A stretch of DNA of 64,000 nucleotides from Adenophora triphylla var. japonica (GCA_022495995.1 JAFEMH010004871.1:1-64000), one strand, 5' to 3'. Shown: positions 1-12,680, counted from the first letter of the stretch. Program-made: numbers and translations. Notes: a model not told the origin generated them from the sequence alone.

Positions 1-3000
1 TGAATATGAATGCAATGGGTGTACATGGGGTAAATGAACCCTCCCTTATGCATTTGAGAAGTGTATGACTGACATTTGCAGCTATTGACATGTCGGGGAT
101 TGCCCTGGGGAAAGCAGCATGCTGCTGATGTCTGATGTCTGATGTGGCTTGTTATGTCGCGCGACATGGCTTGTTATGTCGCGCGACTTAGTAAGCCTGA
201 ACTGTGCTTTTTAATGCCTTTGGAACTGGAATGGAATTGTAGACACAGGTTGGAATTGGGTGACCAAAAGGGGTCACCTACCTGGCCTCCTTGGGACAAT
301 GGCAAAGAGACATTTGGTCCCTTCCTATAAGGATGGAAACGGGGTGACCTAGGAGGTCAAACAACCGATCCTACTAGGAATGTGCCAAATCAAAAGGGGT
401 GACCAATGTGGTCAAAAAATTGGACTTTTATGAAAAGCTATCTTACCACGGAGGAAAAGACGAAGAAAGAGGGGTGACCATTTCGGTCGGATGGCTGAAC
501 CTTTTTATGAAAGGCTACCTACGTATCCCGTAGGAATCAAGCCTTGATCGTAGTTCAAGCTTTATCTAGACAGTTAGGAACGATGTCTAGGATCCTTGAG
601 GTTTTGACAATTAGTGGAGGTTGTCACCTGAGGAAGCTAAAGCTTACGTCACTATCGAGTAGATAGAGGTAGCTATAGCTGGAAAACTTGAGCATACTTC
701 TCAATCTTGTGATAGAGGTAGCTAAAGTTAGATTTTTGACAATTAGGAAACTGTCGCCTGGCGTTATCTCGTTATAACGGAAGTAACGAAGGCGCTTTTG
801 GGAGAAAATGTTATCATTAGCAATTGGTACGTTACTTGAGCCTAGGGGTGATTTCTTCTTGGAAACAATGGTAGGGACTGGGTCTGGATGTACATATGGA
901 ATATGCTTGGAAATTGTTTAAGACAGGTTTCAAGCAGGTAGGGTCGTATCCCTTGGGTGCGGACTGAACTGCTGTTGTTGTTGAGATGTGGCAAACGTGG
1001 ACCAGAATTCCCTCTTGGGCTTAAACCTTGAGTCTTGACGAATGTTCCTTTCTCACACTCTGGTATTTGAAGTTGATAGGCTTTTATAACTAAAGACTTA
1101 AAGCAAAGGTCAAAGTGACCAAACCTCTTCTCTGAGGGTGGATGCAACTCATCGGAGCCCCGGTCTGAGGGAGAACTTTCTGCAAAGCCCCATGAAAGAT
1201 CCTTTCACTGGCAAAGTCCCGGTTGGATGAACTGAGCAGGCGAAGTCTTAAGTTTTGAAGAAGTGACTTAATGAAGCCCCAATCTGATGACCTAGCGAAA
1301 ATCCCAATATGATTGGTACTGCGGAAGTGATCCTGAGGTTGACCTGAACAGAACTGAATCCATCTAGGGACCTAGTGAAGAACCTGACGCGAACCCCGAA
1401 AATGACTAAAGAAGCCCCAGTCTAAAGAAATGGCTTGGCAAAGTTTCGCGGCAGCCCTAATGCGAATTGTGGCAGAAGAGGGAAAACCTATCCTTCTCTC
1501 TCTCTTTTTTTTATTTTTTCTTTAGTCAATCAGTCAATCTTAAGAAGATGTGAAAGAAAAGATTCTCAGAAATACATACAGGGGCAGATTTTTCTAAAGG
1601 TGGGAATAGATCCCGATTTTGTGTTATTCCGATGGCCTTATTCGATGTAGGCACAAAACTCGCTTTGGGTTTGACTCTTTTGGGAGAGTATAAGCGTAGA
1701 GAGGTTTGTAAAAGTGTATGGAAGCCCCTGCTGACAGAAAATCAGTGTTTAGCGCTATTTTTCCTAAGATGTAGAAAGAGAAGACTTGTCAAGACATCTG
1801 AAAACTTGTTTTATTTACAATGATCACAAGATTGCTTAAAACCCTTTGTTAATGTTCGGGTTATTCAACCACTAATCTCGATATGAACTAACATTCTTAT
1901 TAGTCGTGAGGAGAAAGTCAACCGATGTCGCGGGTCAAGGTTGGCTGGTGTGAAAGAAAGGTTTGTGTACAGGGAGGTCATTGATGAGACCGGGTTTTCT
2001 GGGATTTGACTGTGTTTATGGGAGAGGTCATTTGATGAGACCGGTTTTTTCAGGAATTTGGATATGTTTATGACCGGACCATTGCTGGTTGCCTACGTTC
2101 CCCTCGTTGTGAGGAGCTCAGGTTGCCGTAGTTCGGCCTCGGCTGAACTGTGTTTGGGCTTTGGGATTTGTGGTTCCTTTAGTGAAAAGGCTTAGGGTGA
2201 GATGATGATGAGGCGTGGGCCTCGGGATGATTCCTTGACCAAGTCATTTCTTGGACGGTTGCTTCTGATTGCTTCCTCTTTCGTTGGGGGAGAAAGGATT
2301 TGCAAGTGCCTACAGGCTTATGAAATGCCTCTGGCTTTGCTTGCCTTCACATTGTATTATCGACAACTTTCATTCTTTGAGCTTTGATCTTGTACGTCCG
2401 TCAAGCTTTTGATTGGCGGTCTTGGGTCCTTGGCCTCATTTTTTTTATTTTTATGTGCAACCTGTTTTTGCTGCCCTTTTTTTGGGATTTTCGGCCTAGG
2501 CCGGTATAACTCTTTTAGCACTTGCATTTTTTATTTATTTTACGAAGCACTTGAGGGCCAAGCGAGCCCCTGCTTGAATTTTTCTTGATACCTTTGAGGT
2601 CTAAGCCAAGCTCCTAAGTTGTTGTCGACATGGGGTCAATCTTTCGAAGCTGAGTGGCCTCTGGTTGTCCCTTGATGTTGCCGTCGTCGTTGACTTGGTC
2701 AAGATGAAGGTGAGGACATGGTTTGGGAAGCGTATAGCTTGATGAAGGCTTTTATGAGGTAAGGAAAGTATATGGGGAAGGCATTAGTTGACTTTCTCAC
2801 ACCGATTAATCAGAGCGTTAATTATTTCGAGAGATTATTTGTTGAGCGATGCAAGTGATCATCTAAAATAAAACCATTTCATTAAATGTAATGTAGGTGT
2901 GCAAATAATGTCTTAAGTCTAGTAAGAAAAGAAGAAGACTCTTTTATAGAAAATTAAAGATTAATTACAATGTCCGTAGAGGACTTGATTGAAAGAGAAA

Positions 3001-3369
3001 AGTACTAGAACCTACGAAGGTTGACTGAGAGACTATTTTTCTTTTTTTTTTTTTTTTTTTAGTCTTACTTAAGGATAGGTAGACCACTAGTCTAGCTACT
3101 CTTCGCGGGTTGGACTCGGCCAGTAACTTGAGCTTTCCTTCGTAGATCGGCCACCGAATTTCTTTCTTCGAGATCCACACACTTGTACGTCACATGACCA
3201 AAATGCTTGTGGTACTTCGCAACTTGGTCCATCCAACTCTACTCTGGGGTTTCTTGGCTTATAATTCTCGAGAAGTGTGAGAAGACCTCATTTCACCAAA
3301 TCATCGAAAACTTTGCTCATGGGCATCCCAAAATCATCAGCGGAGCGTTTCGACCTTGCACTTCCCGAA

Positions 3370-4521
3370 TTGACCTCTTACCATAACTTTCCGTTTTGGC
3401 CCACGGAGGTTCTCGAGCTTCCCTTTTTCTATCAATTTCTAGATCTCATGCCTCAAATAGGTGCAATCATCGGTGTCTTGCCCAGTGGTATTGATGGAAA
3501 AGACAATGCTTAGACTCATCCACCCGAACGTTGGGGTTCTTGGGCTTTCCAATTCTCCAAAGGCTTTATCGCCTTTTCTTTTCATCGCCTCTTCCGTAAT
3601 CTTGTTTAAAGGCTTCTCCACATTGTCAAAATGAAGGGAGCGGGGTTTTCGGGAGACATTGTTGTTCTCAAGACTTGGATTCCCATTGTCCGATTGGTTC
3701 CATTGTTGGATTTGGCTGAAGGAGGCTACGACACTCTTTCCTTTGTGAGGGACTGGTGCTGAGCTGGGTACGGTTGCTGTTTGATGCTGGTGACATTGGA
3801 TTATACTTGGTGAAGTCATTTCCTTGCCTGGTTCGACATCTTGGGTCAAAGGAGTATTGATACTCACCATGAGGTCAAGCTTCTCTTGCATTTGTTTCAC
3901 TTGCTCCATCAATATTGCCACATGGGGGTCAACGGGGACTCTCGCAATAGGACTTTTATCAGTAGAAGGAACCACAGTAGCAAACTGACGGCTGAATTCA
4001 TTAAGTCCGGTAGGTGACAGCTGGAAACTTGAATCATCCATTTTATTTTGGCAACTCATGATCGCATTCGGGTGGGTATAGGGCTTCATAACATAGCCAC
4101 ATAACTCAAATTGATTATGCGCCGGAGCATAGACGGCACGTGTATTGCTGGAACCGAGAGACAAAGGGGTGAAGCCCAATCCGTTCTAAGGAGCTGAGGG
4201 CGATGGAGCGCGGACGAGCTGGGATGTTGGAAAGGACCGAGGAGAAGTGGTCCTTGACAAGGGATCATATGTGGATGGAGGAAGGTATTGGTTGTAGGCA
4301 GGGGGGACTGAAATCACTGTTTCTGAAGTCTCATCTTCGACTACCACCAGAGAACCGTTCGACTCAACTGTGACCTGAACTCCATGACGACGGAGTGCGT
4401 CAATAAGCATGGCTTGCTGTTCCTGATGAACCTTATGGGCGCTTTCCAAAGCCAGGACTAACTCTTCCTTCCTAACCATCTGATTTCCTGCACCCTCACT
4501 GTTTTCTGTCAAATCTGCCAT
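3370..4521 (-). pseudogene. Broken gag of element L
   Basis: The start MADLTENSEGAG (ATG at 4521-4519) matches MAGSIDNSEGNG of the gag at 61994. Next comes a helical QEQQAMLIDALRRHG stretch, the equivalent of EEQQARIVDTMRRRE and EETQARFVEAMRVRG in the two other gag genes. An in-frame TAG at 4188-4186 interrupts it; the same frame continues to about 3490. A frameshift there splits the zinc-knuckle-like motif: HCLFHQY lies in one frame and DTDDCTYLRHEI in the next. Another stop follows before KLIEKGKLENL. This C-x2-H..C motif plus a downstream 'LIEKG' is typical of Tat-group gag ends. The product is therefore probably not made whole. Confidence 0.7.
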
Positions 4522-4799
4522 TCTGACTCTCTGAGCTGACAAAACTAACGATTCTGCCGAACTATCTGAACCTAAGGTTTTTTGCACTGAAAAACCGCTG
4601 ACCCGGTATTCTCGCCCACTTCTTTCTCGCTGCGGGAAAAGGATAGGCAAAGTTTAGACTCGGGGATAGGTAAGGTTTAGGCTCGAAGGTAGGTAAGATT
4701 TAGACTCGGAGGTAAGTGTTTAGGCTAAAGGCTCAAGTAACATGCACTTATCGCTTAAACTTTACTCAAAACACATTTTCTCCGAATCCTAATTGATCG

Positions 4800-5436
4800 G
4801 AGAAGATGAGACCTTGAAAAGTCAAGATTGGAAAATTGGGGATTGGACGGAGGAGGTCTCGATTAGGGATTTTGACCATGAAAGGTCGAGATAGGAAATC
4901 GGACCGAGGAGGTCTTGATTAGGGATTTGACCATGAAAGATCGAGATAGAAAATTGGAAATCGGACCGAGGAGGTCTTGATTAGAGGTTTGACCATGAAA
5001 GGTCGAGACAGGAAAATCGGAAATCGGACCGAGGAGGTCTCGATTAGGGATTTGACCATGAAAGGTCGGGAGATGGAAGATCGGAAATCGGACCGAGGAG
5101 GTCTCGATTAGGGATTTGACCATGAAAGATCGAGATAGAAAATTGGAAATCGGACCGAGGAGGTCTTGATTAGAGGTTTGACCATGAAAGGTCGGGAGAT
5201 GGAAGATCGGAAATCGGACCGAGGAGGTCTCGATTAGGGATTTGACCATGAAAGATCGAGATAGAAAATTGGAAATCGGACCGAGGAGGTCTTGATTAGA
5301 GGTTTGACCATGAAAGGTCGAGACAGGAAAATCGGAAATCGGACCGAGGAGGTCTCGATTAGGGATTTGACCATGAAAGGTCGGGAGATGGAAGATCGGA
5401 AATCGGACCGAGGAGGTCTCGATTAGGGATATCAGA
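4800..5436. repeat. Minisatellite, units of about 62-64 bp
   Basis: About nine to ten tandem units carry gaccgaggaggtct and tttgaccatgaaag. Three unit variants (ggtcgggagatgg, gatcgagatagaa, ggtcgagacagg) recur in a partly ordered way. It lies in the leader of element L between the small reading frame at 5477-5662 and gag. Unit length near a multiple of three keeps a long minus-strand frame open by chance. Confidence 0.85.
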
Positions 5437-5476
5437 GATAGGAAAATGCAATTATGATTACATTAATTGTTCAAGT

Positions 5477-5662
5477 TTACTTAAAATCATGTCTTTTATT
5501 AATTCCTATTTGGTTGGAAAAGGGGGGTTTACCCTTCTTTTTCGCAACTACTCTAGATCCTGGATCAGTGGGTTCCGTCACTACGTCTATAAGCCCCTCG
5601 TATTCCACCTGTATTTCGACCTCCCAGGGTGGACAGCCCCGGGCGAGGGTCCTATAGGGCAC
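5477..5662 (-). other. Leader small reading frame shared with 61606-61794
   Basis: This 61-codon frame begins MPYRTLARGCPPWEVEIQV and has a close relative, MPYMTLARGCPPWKVKIQV, in the leader of the plus-strand element at 61606. Both lie upstream of gag. In the 44 codons I compared there are roughly 6 synonymous and 12 non-synonymous changes, so the conservation may be of the nucleotide sequence rather than of a peptide. No function is assigned. Confidence 0.4.
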
Positions 5663-7026
5663 GCGGATCCCACCGACCGAGAGTAAAGAACGCTCCTAAC
5701 GGGTCTAGCGGGTCATAGGAACTTTCAACGCACGAGCGATGCGGATTATAGTCAAGGCAATACCGGGAAAGTCTCGTCTTTCTGCCTTGATTGGATTTCG
5801 GCAGAATTTCGCTTGAGCGAATGACGTTTTGACTTTCGGTAATGTCCGAGAAGATAATAGGCATGGGTCGGGCGGCAAAAGCCGGATGACACAGTGTCAC
5901 ATTGAACTTCGTTGTATACGCCGGGCGTGAGTCAGAATTGAAGTCAATGCCGGGTCAAGATCTTGCCAATTTTCCTTGTCGAAAATTTGGCAGAGCTTCG
6001 CTTGAGGGAAAGATCTTTGGATTTTTGGCAAGGACTAGGTCTCGACTCTTACGCATTCCGTGCGGGTCAAGGTCAAAGTCAATATCGGAGTCAAGATCTC
6101 GCCAATTTTTCCTTTCGGAATTTTGGCAGAGTTCCGCTTGAGCGAAAATCTTGGCTTCCGTTATGAACTAAGGCTGGACCTTTACGAGGGTATGCAACTG
6201 GGCTATATGACACGGACTAGACCAAAAACCAACCAAAAAGTCACGGTTTTTTGAAACGTGTGACACGGACTGTGCATTGGTCGACACTGGCTGCCATGGG
6301 GAGGTTGGGATGATTCCGTGCGCGCCCGGGAGCATCGTAAGGCTGTCCGTGACTGCAGCTGGAACCACCCTCGGGTTTGAAGGACGTGCGTGCAAAGTGT
6401 ACAGGATATATCAGGTGCGCGTAGTGTGCGGTCTCCTAAAATGTTCCTTTTTGAGTTAAAACAGAGATTTTCATGAATGTGTTTTAAAGGAATGATTTTC
6501 GGGACGGGGAAAATGCAACACGTAAGCACGTAAATTTTCTGGGAGCCCTGATCGATCCATGGAGCCGAATAGCCCCAAGCTGCTAGGACTGCCAGAGTAA
6601 CCATGATTTTTCCTGGTGGAATTGCCACTGAGGTCGCCCGGTCAGAATCCAAGGAGGATTGAGCCGTACGACTGCATGGATCAATATTCCAGGTTCCACT
6701 CCTTTGCTATTTTTCCGGGTTGTTTCCCGTTAAAAGTATGCACAGATTTCAAGATGCAAATGATGCAATGCAAGGTAATGAAAGCAAGCACGATTAATGA
6801 AATCAGCGACGGGAGTCTAACCCGCTCAAAGGGAAAAGCTTTCTTTTATTTTTTTTTCAAAATTTTTTTTTTTCGAAAAGGGATACTGGTACGTGGGATT
6901 GTTAAACCACCGGTTATCCCAACTCCCACATCAGGGAGTGTACAGGAAGGGTAAGTGGTTTCCACCTATATACCGAGTATCGATTTTTTTTTTGTTTTAA
7001 AAATAAAGCTTTTCTCCTTTGGGTTG

Positions 7027-7044
7027 TCCCCAGCGGAGTCGCCA
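7027..7044 (-). promoter_or_regulatory. Primer binding site of element L
   Basis: The minus strand reads TGGCGACTCCGCTGGGGA three bases after the LTR end. The identical 18 bases occur at 63931-63948 after another LTR. As I recall, this site in Tat/Ogre elements pairs with the 3' end of an arginine tRNA; I could not check the tRNA. Confidence 0.75.
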
Positions 7045-7047
7045 AAT

Positions 7048-9338
7048 TGTGAATGTGTGCCCCAAATTTTTTGTTTATTTTGGAAATTCACGCGAGTTTG
7101 AAGACATCCGGTTTAATTTGAAAAACGGAGTCGCCACGCCATTTTGATTACCTCAAAACTTTGAAAAAAAAGTTTTATGGGTTCGGAGGTTAAGTTACCC
7201 CTTGGGAAGAACGGATCGTCGTTCACCCAAGGTGCCTTGCCGGAGCAAGTCTCCCAAGATCCCATTAATCGTGCTTGCTTGCGTGCTTTCTTGTGTGCAT
7301 GTGTTGAAAATAAAGGGGAGGGAATGTCCCAAGTCGTCTTCCGGACGTACAAACCATTTATTGGTTGTCGCTCGGGATTTCTTGGATTTTTATGTATTCG
7401 AGATTATGATCCCGTCCTCATCTTAGACTTGTGATCATTGCATTTTTGGACCTCGGGACTTGCGTGATCGAGAGAATGACTCCCTTTATAGTCAAAGATG
7501 AGGTTCTTTAGAAAAGGAGGGTCCTTAGCCCATCAATCCTACACTTTAAGACGGTCGAGCTCATATAGATGCTTCATACTCATCTTAAGTGATAATCGGA
7601 GATATAGGGTTCAAGGTTGTCCCTTTCTAAAGAAATTATGAAACCTTTATGGAAGGAACGATGTAAAGATAGGATCTTTTACACCGGTCCGTTCCAAGGT
7701 TGCTAATGGGGACGTGGGGGAATGCATGTAAAAATGACATTTTTAATAAAAAGATGACATTTTTAAGTTGCAAAGGATGCTTTTGATTGCAAATGGATGC
7801 TTTTTATGTAAAGAAATGATTTTTGTGCAAAGAATGTATTTTTATGTTGGAAAATAGCATTCAATGTACAAATGATGCATGAAAATGGCAAAGAATGATT
7901 TTTTAATGCAAAGTATGCATTTTTAAGTATGAAAATGAGTTTTTGGGTGCAAAGAATGCATCTTTAATGTGAAAAGGGATTTTGAATGCAAAGGATGCAA
8001 TTTTTAGTGCAAAAGGAATGATTTTAATGCATGAAAATAGGATTTAGGTGCAAAGGATGCACCTTTATGTATGAAAATGGTATTTTAATGAAAAGATGGC
8101 ATTTTATGTACATAGATACTATCTAAATTGCAGATAGACATCAGATTATAGCATGATGGGGGTTAACATCAGATTACAGCTTGAAAATAGGAAGTTTCTG
8201 CAAACTGGCTATGTTTGTCGCGTGACATAGGCTGCCTATGTCGCGTGACATAACTAGCCACTTTGCAGAGTCTTCAGCAGCTGAGATCTACAGAGGTAAC
8301 AAGGCCTTAAAATAGCCAAGTTACTTCACCAATAGGTCTCAGGGAGCTAGTATTTCAGTAATGAACACTTCAAGAGGGTGTGGATATGAGGGATCCACAC
8401 TCATCTCGAGTGTTCATGCAAAACCAAGTCAAGCCGAGGCTTTTACATGAAATGTGATGAAATCAGATGTGGATCTATGAGATATGAAGCTAAAGCATGC
8501 AACTTTAATCAAGATACATCATTATTAACCTATTTTAGCATATAGATTTCATGTATAATGAAGATAGGGAAAGGAAAAGGGTAGAAAATCGTTACCCTTG
8601 AAGACCACGACTCCCTATATCAAGTTAGATATAGGGGCCTTCAAAACAGCAACTTCTGGGGACTGAAATCAAGCCTTAGCTCCTTGAGAACCTTTGGTTC
8701 TTGATGTGTGTGTGAAGTGTGTGTGTGGGAAGTGTGTGTGGGATTGATTTGGGAGGATTAGTGTGGTTTGGGAGGTATGTGAGGAGAGGGGAGGCTTCTG
8801 GGCGTATTTCCTATAGAGGGGGACTGAGGGGTGAAGGAGAGGTGTCCCAAATGAGAGGTGAAGGCCTCTATTTATAGGCTGCCTGCATGGGCTTGTTATG
8901 TCGCACGACATAACAAGCCATAACCGTTTTCCTTCTAGAAACATGCAAGGTGGCATGATTCTAGAACTCTCCCTGGCTGGTTATGTCGCACGACATAAGT
9001 AGCCACTTCTGGATTCTTCTAGAAACATGCAAGGTGGCATGATTCTAGAACTCTCCCTGGCTGGTTATGTCGCACGACATAAGGAGCCACATGCAGTTCC
9101 TTCTAGAAACATGCAAGGTGGCAGTCTTCTAGAAGAAATTCCTTATAAAAAAAAACGTGTTTCTTTGGCTCCAAGTAGTCCTTTTTTCCCTTAGATGATT
9201 TGGAACATTTCCGGAATTGTTCCGGAACTCTAGGAAAGTCCGGGGAATTACCGGAAGACTTACCGGAATTGCCGGGAAACTTGCCGGAATTGCCGGAAAA
9301 CTTAACCGGAAGGCATGATCCAGATTTGGGTACTTACA
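7048..9338 (-). repeat. 5' LTR of element L
   Basis: On the minus strand it starts TGTAAGTACCCAAATC and ends ATTCACA just before the primer site. The 5' end matches the other Tat-like LTR starts here (45876, 54058, 59934, 62160). It carries the internal motif acggagtcgccacgcc (about 7123), a degenerate A/T-rich block of TGCAAAGGATGCAT-like units (7720-8115), several TGTCGCRYGACA palindromes (8216-8251, 8889-8918, 8980-8998, 9066-9082), and a CCGGAATT-rich run near its outer end (9200-9312). At about 2.29 kb it is the longest LTR seen. The expected 5-bp TSD next to it is accat (9339-9343); its partner is outside the window. Confidence 0.75.
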
Positions 9339-11109
9339 ACCATGTAGGAGTCAAATCTCGTGTACCACTGCCTCGGAGATTGCTTCAGCCCATAAAGTGA
9401 TTTTGTCCGAGCTCCGTGAACCCATGTGGTTGCTCCATGAAAATTTGCTCATCCAACTCACCATGTAGGAACGCAGTTTTCACATCCATTTTTCCAACAC
9501 CAAATCATAATGCACTACAAGACCCAACACAATTCGAATGAAAGTATGTCTCACAACAGGCGAAAAAATTTCATTATAATCCACCCCCTCTCGCTGCGAG
9601 TATCCCTTTGCTACCAATCGAGCCTTGAACTTTTCCCCCTCTTTTTCTGATACTGCTTCTTTACGCTTGAAAACCCACTTGCAACTAATAGCACGCTTCC
9701 CTTTAGGAAGCTCCACCAAATCCCATGTATCGTTCTTATACAACGACTCTATCTCCTCTGCCATAGCCGTTACCCACTTATCCTTTTCAGGACTATTTAT
9801 TGCCTCCTAAAAAGAAATTGGGTCTCCACTACTAAGAACTAGAACATATGAAGCCATTTCTTCAAACCCATACCTGACAGGTGGTTTGATTACTCTCTTA
9901 GGTCTCCCAATTGAAGTACTAGCCTCTTCAGTTTCCTGTGTAGTTACCTCTGAATCCGAAAGAGTGAAATCCGTATCAGTTTCATCCTCATGTAACTCTA
10001 CCTCAATAACCTGCTTATCGCTCCCTTTGTTTTCTGGCACCTTCTCTTTATCATCTTGAGTACACTTCAACATAGCCTTTTCATCAAAGACCACGTCCCT
10101 ACTGATCACCACCTTGCTTGACTTGGGATCCCAAAGCTTGTATCCTTTTACACCTGTTTCATACCCGAGAAAGACACACTGTTTTGACTTTGGGTCAAGC
10201 TTCAACCTCTCTTCACCAGGAATATGCACATAGGATGGACACCCAAACACCCGGATATCGGTGAAGTCTACCTCATTACCCGTCCATACCTCCTCCACAA
10301 ACCTGCTATCCAATGAAGCCCAAGGTGACCTATTTATCAAGAAACATGCCATACTCACCGCATCAGCCAAAAATTCTTCGCCAACCCTGCATTGAATCGT
10401 AGACACCTAGCCCTTTCCGCAATATATCTATTCTTCCTTTTAGCCACACCATTTTGCTGTGGTGTCATGCGTACTGTGTAGTGCCTCTTGATTCCATGCG
10501 TTCGACAGAACTTCTTGAACTCGCCATCTGTGTACTCTGTCTCATTATCACTTCCCAAACACTTCATTTTTCTCCCTGTTTGATTTTCCACTTCAGTTTC
10601 CACACCTTGAACTTCTCAAAAGTTTCTGACTTGTGCCTCATGAAGTAAACCCAAACCTTCTTCGAAAAATCATCAATGAACGTGACAAACTAATAATGTC
10701 CACCTCTTGATTCTTTTCTAACTGGCCCCCACACGTCTGAGTGAACATAGTCGAGGATTCCCTTTGTTGTATGTTTAACCGTCTTGAATTGCACATTGTT
10801 TTGCTTTCCAAGAACATAATACTTGCAAAACTCAAGTTTACAAGTCTTCACACCCTTCAACAACTTGCGTTTATGAAGTTCACGCATCCCCCTTTCACCC
10901 ATGTGGCCAAGCCGCATATGCCATAGAAGGGTATCAACATCTACCTTTGATTCTACGGATGTTACTCCACCTACAACCGTGCTCCCTAGCAACCTGTAAA
11001 TGTTTTTAGAGCCCCTCTCACCCTTCATCACCACCATAGCACCCTTAACAACTTTCAAAACTCCACCTTGAGCTTTATAGGTAAAACCGTTTGCATCCAA
11101 GGTACCCAA
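9339..11109 (-). pseudogene. Copia C integrase and RT remnant
   Basis: The integrase zinc domain (LWHMRLGHMGERG ... CKLEFCKYYVLGKQ) and HSDVWGP lie at 10690-11109. A stop at 10690 precedes [25 protein letters not shown] carries the second Asp, and PQQNGVAKRKNR has Lys where the catalytic Glu is expected. After a frameshift near 10380 comes the integrase tail FINRSPW..FGCPSYVHIPGEE (9807-10406). After a stop, RT begins with WDLVELPKGKRAISCKWVFK and [17 protein letters not shown] (9480-9764); after one more shift KTAFLHGELDEQIFM runs to the junction with L. At least four breaks are visible. Confidence 0.8.
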
Positions 11110-11119
11110 TGAAACCAGA

Positions 11120-12196
11120 TTTTTAGAAACCTCTGTATATGTCTAACATCACATAACGTTATAACCACACCATCAAACATTTTAATTCTTATAGTTCCTA
11201 TGCAAGCAATTTTACATGTAGCACCATTACCCATAGTAACTATACCAGAATTAACTGACCTGTAGGTATCGAACCAATCACGATTCACCGTCACATGAAA
11301 AGAACATGCTGAATCCAGAATCCAGCAATCTGTCGGGTGCTCTACAACTGATGAAGTCGTGAGCATATCACCATCCACATCATTAGAGCAATCTTCAACC
11401 ACATTAACTGACTTTGAAGAACTTGCTTTACCTTTCCCCTTCTCCGGATAATCCTGCCTCTTGTACCCCTTCTGCCCATACTTGAAACAATTACCCTTAT
11501 ACTTCTTCCTTGACTGCGAACGAGAATTTTGCCTTCGCGAATTATCCCGAAACTGGGTTCTCCCACGTTCCTGATTCTCCTTCACAAATAAACCTTCACC
11601 TGCAGGTTCATCAATGGACTTATTCCGTTTATGAAAATCTAGAAGAGCTTCTGTGACTGGTTGAAATTCTAAAGTATCATTCCCCCACGTCAACGTAGTA
11701 ATAAGGTTTTCGTATGTCGAAGAAGTAGGCAACGAGTTCAACAACATCAAAGCCTTATCCTCCTTCTCGAATGTCACCTCCACCCTAACCAAATCGTTGA
11801 GTATTTGATTAAACCTGTGGATGTGAGAATCGAGGTCTGAACCCTCCGCCATCTTAAGCCCATACAGCCTTTGCTTAAGATGCAACTTGTTCGACAAGGA
11901 TTTCGACATATACATGGCCTCCAAGATCTCCCAAACCTTCGTTGGTGATTCTTCATCAATCACATGATACACCACCTAATCCGTAAGGCACAACCGTATT
12001 GAAGACACAGCCCGTTCTTGCAACTCCTTCCATGGTCCTTCTTCGATATTATCGGGTTTCGTCGAAGATCAAAGAACTTTCCCCAAGCCTGCTTGAACCA
12101 GAAAATCCTTCACCTACCTCTGCCACAACACAAAGTTTCCATGCTCATCAAACATCTTAACGTCGGACATCACAATGATAGAATTAACCACAGCCA
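11120..12196 (-). pseudogene. Copia C gag-protease remnant
   Basis: Translation starts MAVVNSIIVMSDVKMFDEHG..VLWQ, the usual copia gag start with its 'F.LW' motif. A stop follows at once, and a later TAG turns the expected DEVxYHV into D*VVYHV near 11975. From there one frame runs on with SLSNKLHLKQRLYGLKM. The zinc knuckle reads CFKYGQKGYKRQDYPE, in which a Cys and the His of CX2CX4HX4C are lost. The protease site is WILDSACSFHVT. The frame breaks near 11120, before integrase. The knuckle loss and stops indicate a dead copy. Confidence 0.75.
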
Positions 12197-12206
12197 TCGC
12201 AGCCGT

Positions 12207-12218
12207 GCTCTGATACCA
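12207..12218 (-). promoter_or_regulatory. Primer binding site of copia C
   Basis: TGGTATCAGAGC on the minus strand, the usual initiator-Met tRNA complement of plant copia elements, two bases inside the LTR end. Confidence 0.8.
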
Positions 12219-12220
12219 GT

Positions 12221-12420
12221 TGTTGTGCAACGCAGCGGAAGCAATTGACAATAATAATATACAAAAGCAATTGGAATCGAAAGTGAGAGATCGAATTTTG
12301 GTGGTTTTGAACTTTCGACCGCCTCTTATTATTCCGTGCAATAAGCAATTGGAATCGAGCCATCACATCCAACACTATGCTCCTACAGATGGGCATAGTT
12401 TCTAAAAATGGCAGTCAACA
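12221..12420 (-). repeat. 5' LTR of copia C
   Basis: A 200-bp segment bounded by tgttgtgc and gcagtcaaca on the plus strand, giving TG..CA ends on the minus strand, directly upstream of the primer site. It contains gcaattggaatcga twice (12267 and 12346). The second LTR is not available for comparison. Confidence 0.6.
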
Positions 12421-12680
12421 ACCTACAAAAAGGTCTCCATATTTGTTCAACTCCCCTAGTCTTGGATCTGTAGAGGTCTATATGGGCTGACAAATCCCTC
12501 ATTAATATCGTGGGCCAATGCAATGGGATTTCTGAATAGATTGCAGAGTTGTACATCCACTGCTAACTAGTGAAGTTGTTGTGATTTCCATTCTTGCCAT
12601 AAATGGATTTTCATGAGAGAAACATAAGTGGGACATCATCTCCCCAAAATCTTTCCTTGAAACCGCCTTATACCTCCCAA

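Larger units (their letters stand above)
1..9338 (-). mobile_element. Tat/Ogre-like LTR retrotransposon L, partial, inserted in a copia element
   Basis: Read on the minus strand the order is 5' LTR (9338 to 7048), primer site, a leader with a minisatellite, a broken gag (about 4521 to 3370), and then more than 3 kb of non-coding DNA that leaves the window at position 1. No protease, RT or integrase is visible after gag. Blocks at 1715-1855 and 2757-2975 match 47745-47885 and 49260-49480 of the complete element at 44-54 kb, so both belong to one related group that keeps a long non-coding segment between gag and the 3' LTR. The 3' LTR would lie left of the window. It is inserted in the RT region of the copia at 9339. 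Confidence 0.75.
9339..12420 (-). mobile_element. Decayed Ty1/copia element C, 5' part
   Basis: On the minus strand: a short LTR (12420 to 12221, TGTTGAC...GCACAACA), primer site TGGTATCAGAGC (12218 to 12207), gag, protease, integrase and the start of RT. It stops at 9339, where element L is inserted in RT. The rest of RT, RNase H and the 3' LTR would be beyond the left edge. The domain order protease-integrase-RT marks it as copia; the gag wording (SLSNKLHLKQRLYGLKM) is like the Tork/Tnt1 lineage. Confidence 0.8.

Noticed and set aside
4863..5249. 128-codon minus frame with repeated MVKSLIETSSVRF
   Set aside because: Product of a minisatellite whose unit is near a multiple of three; no other support.
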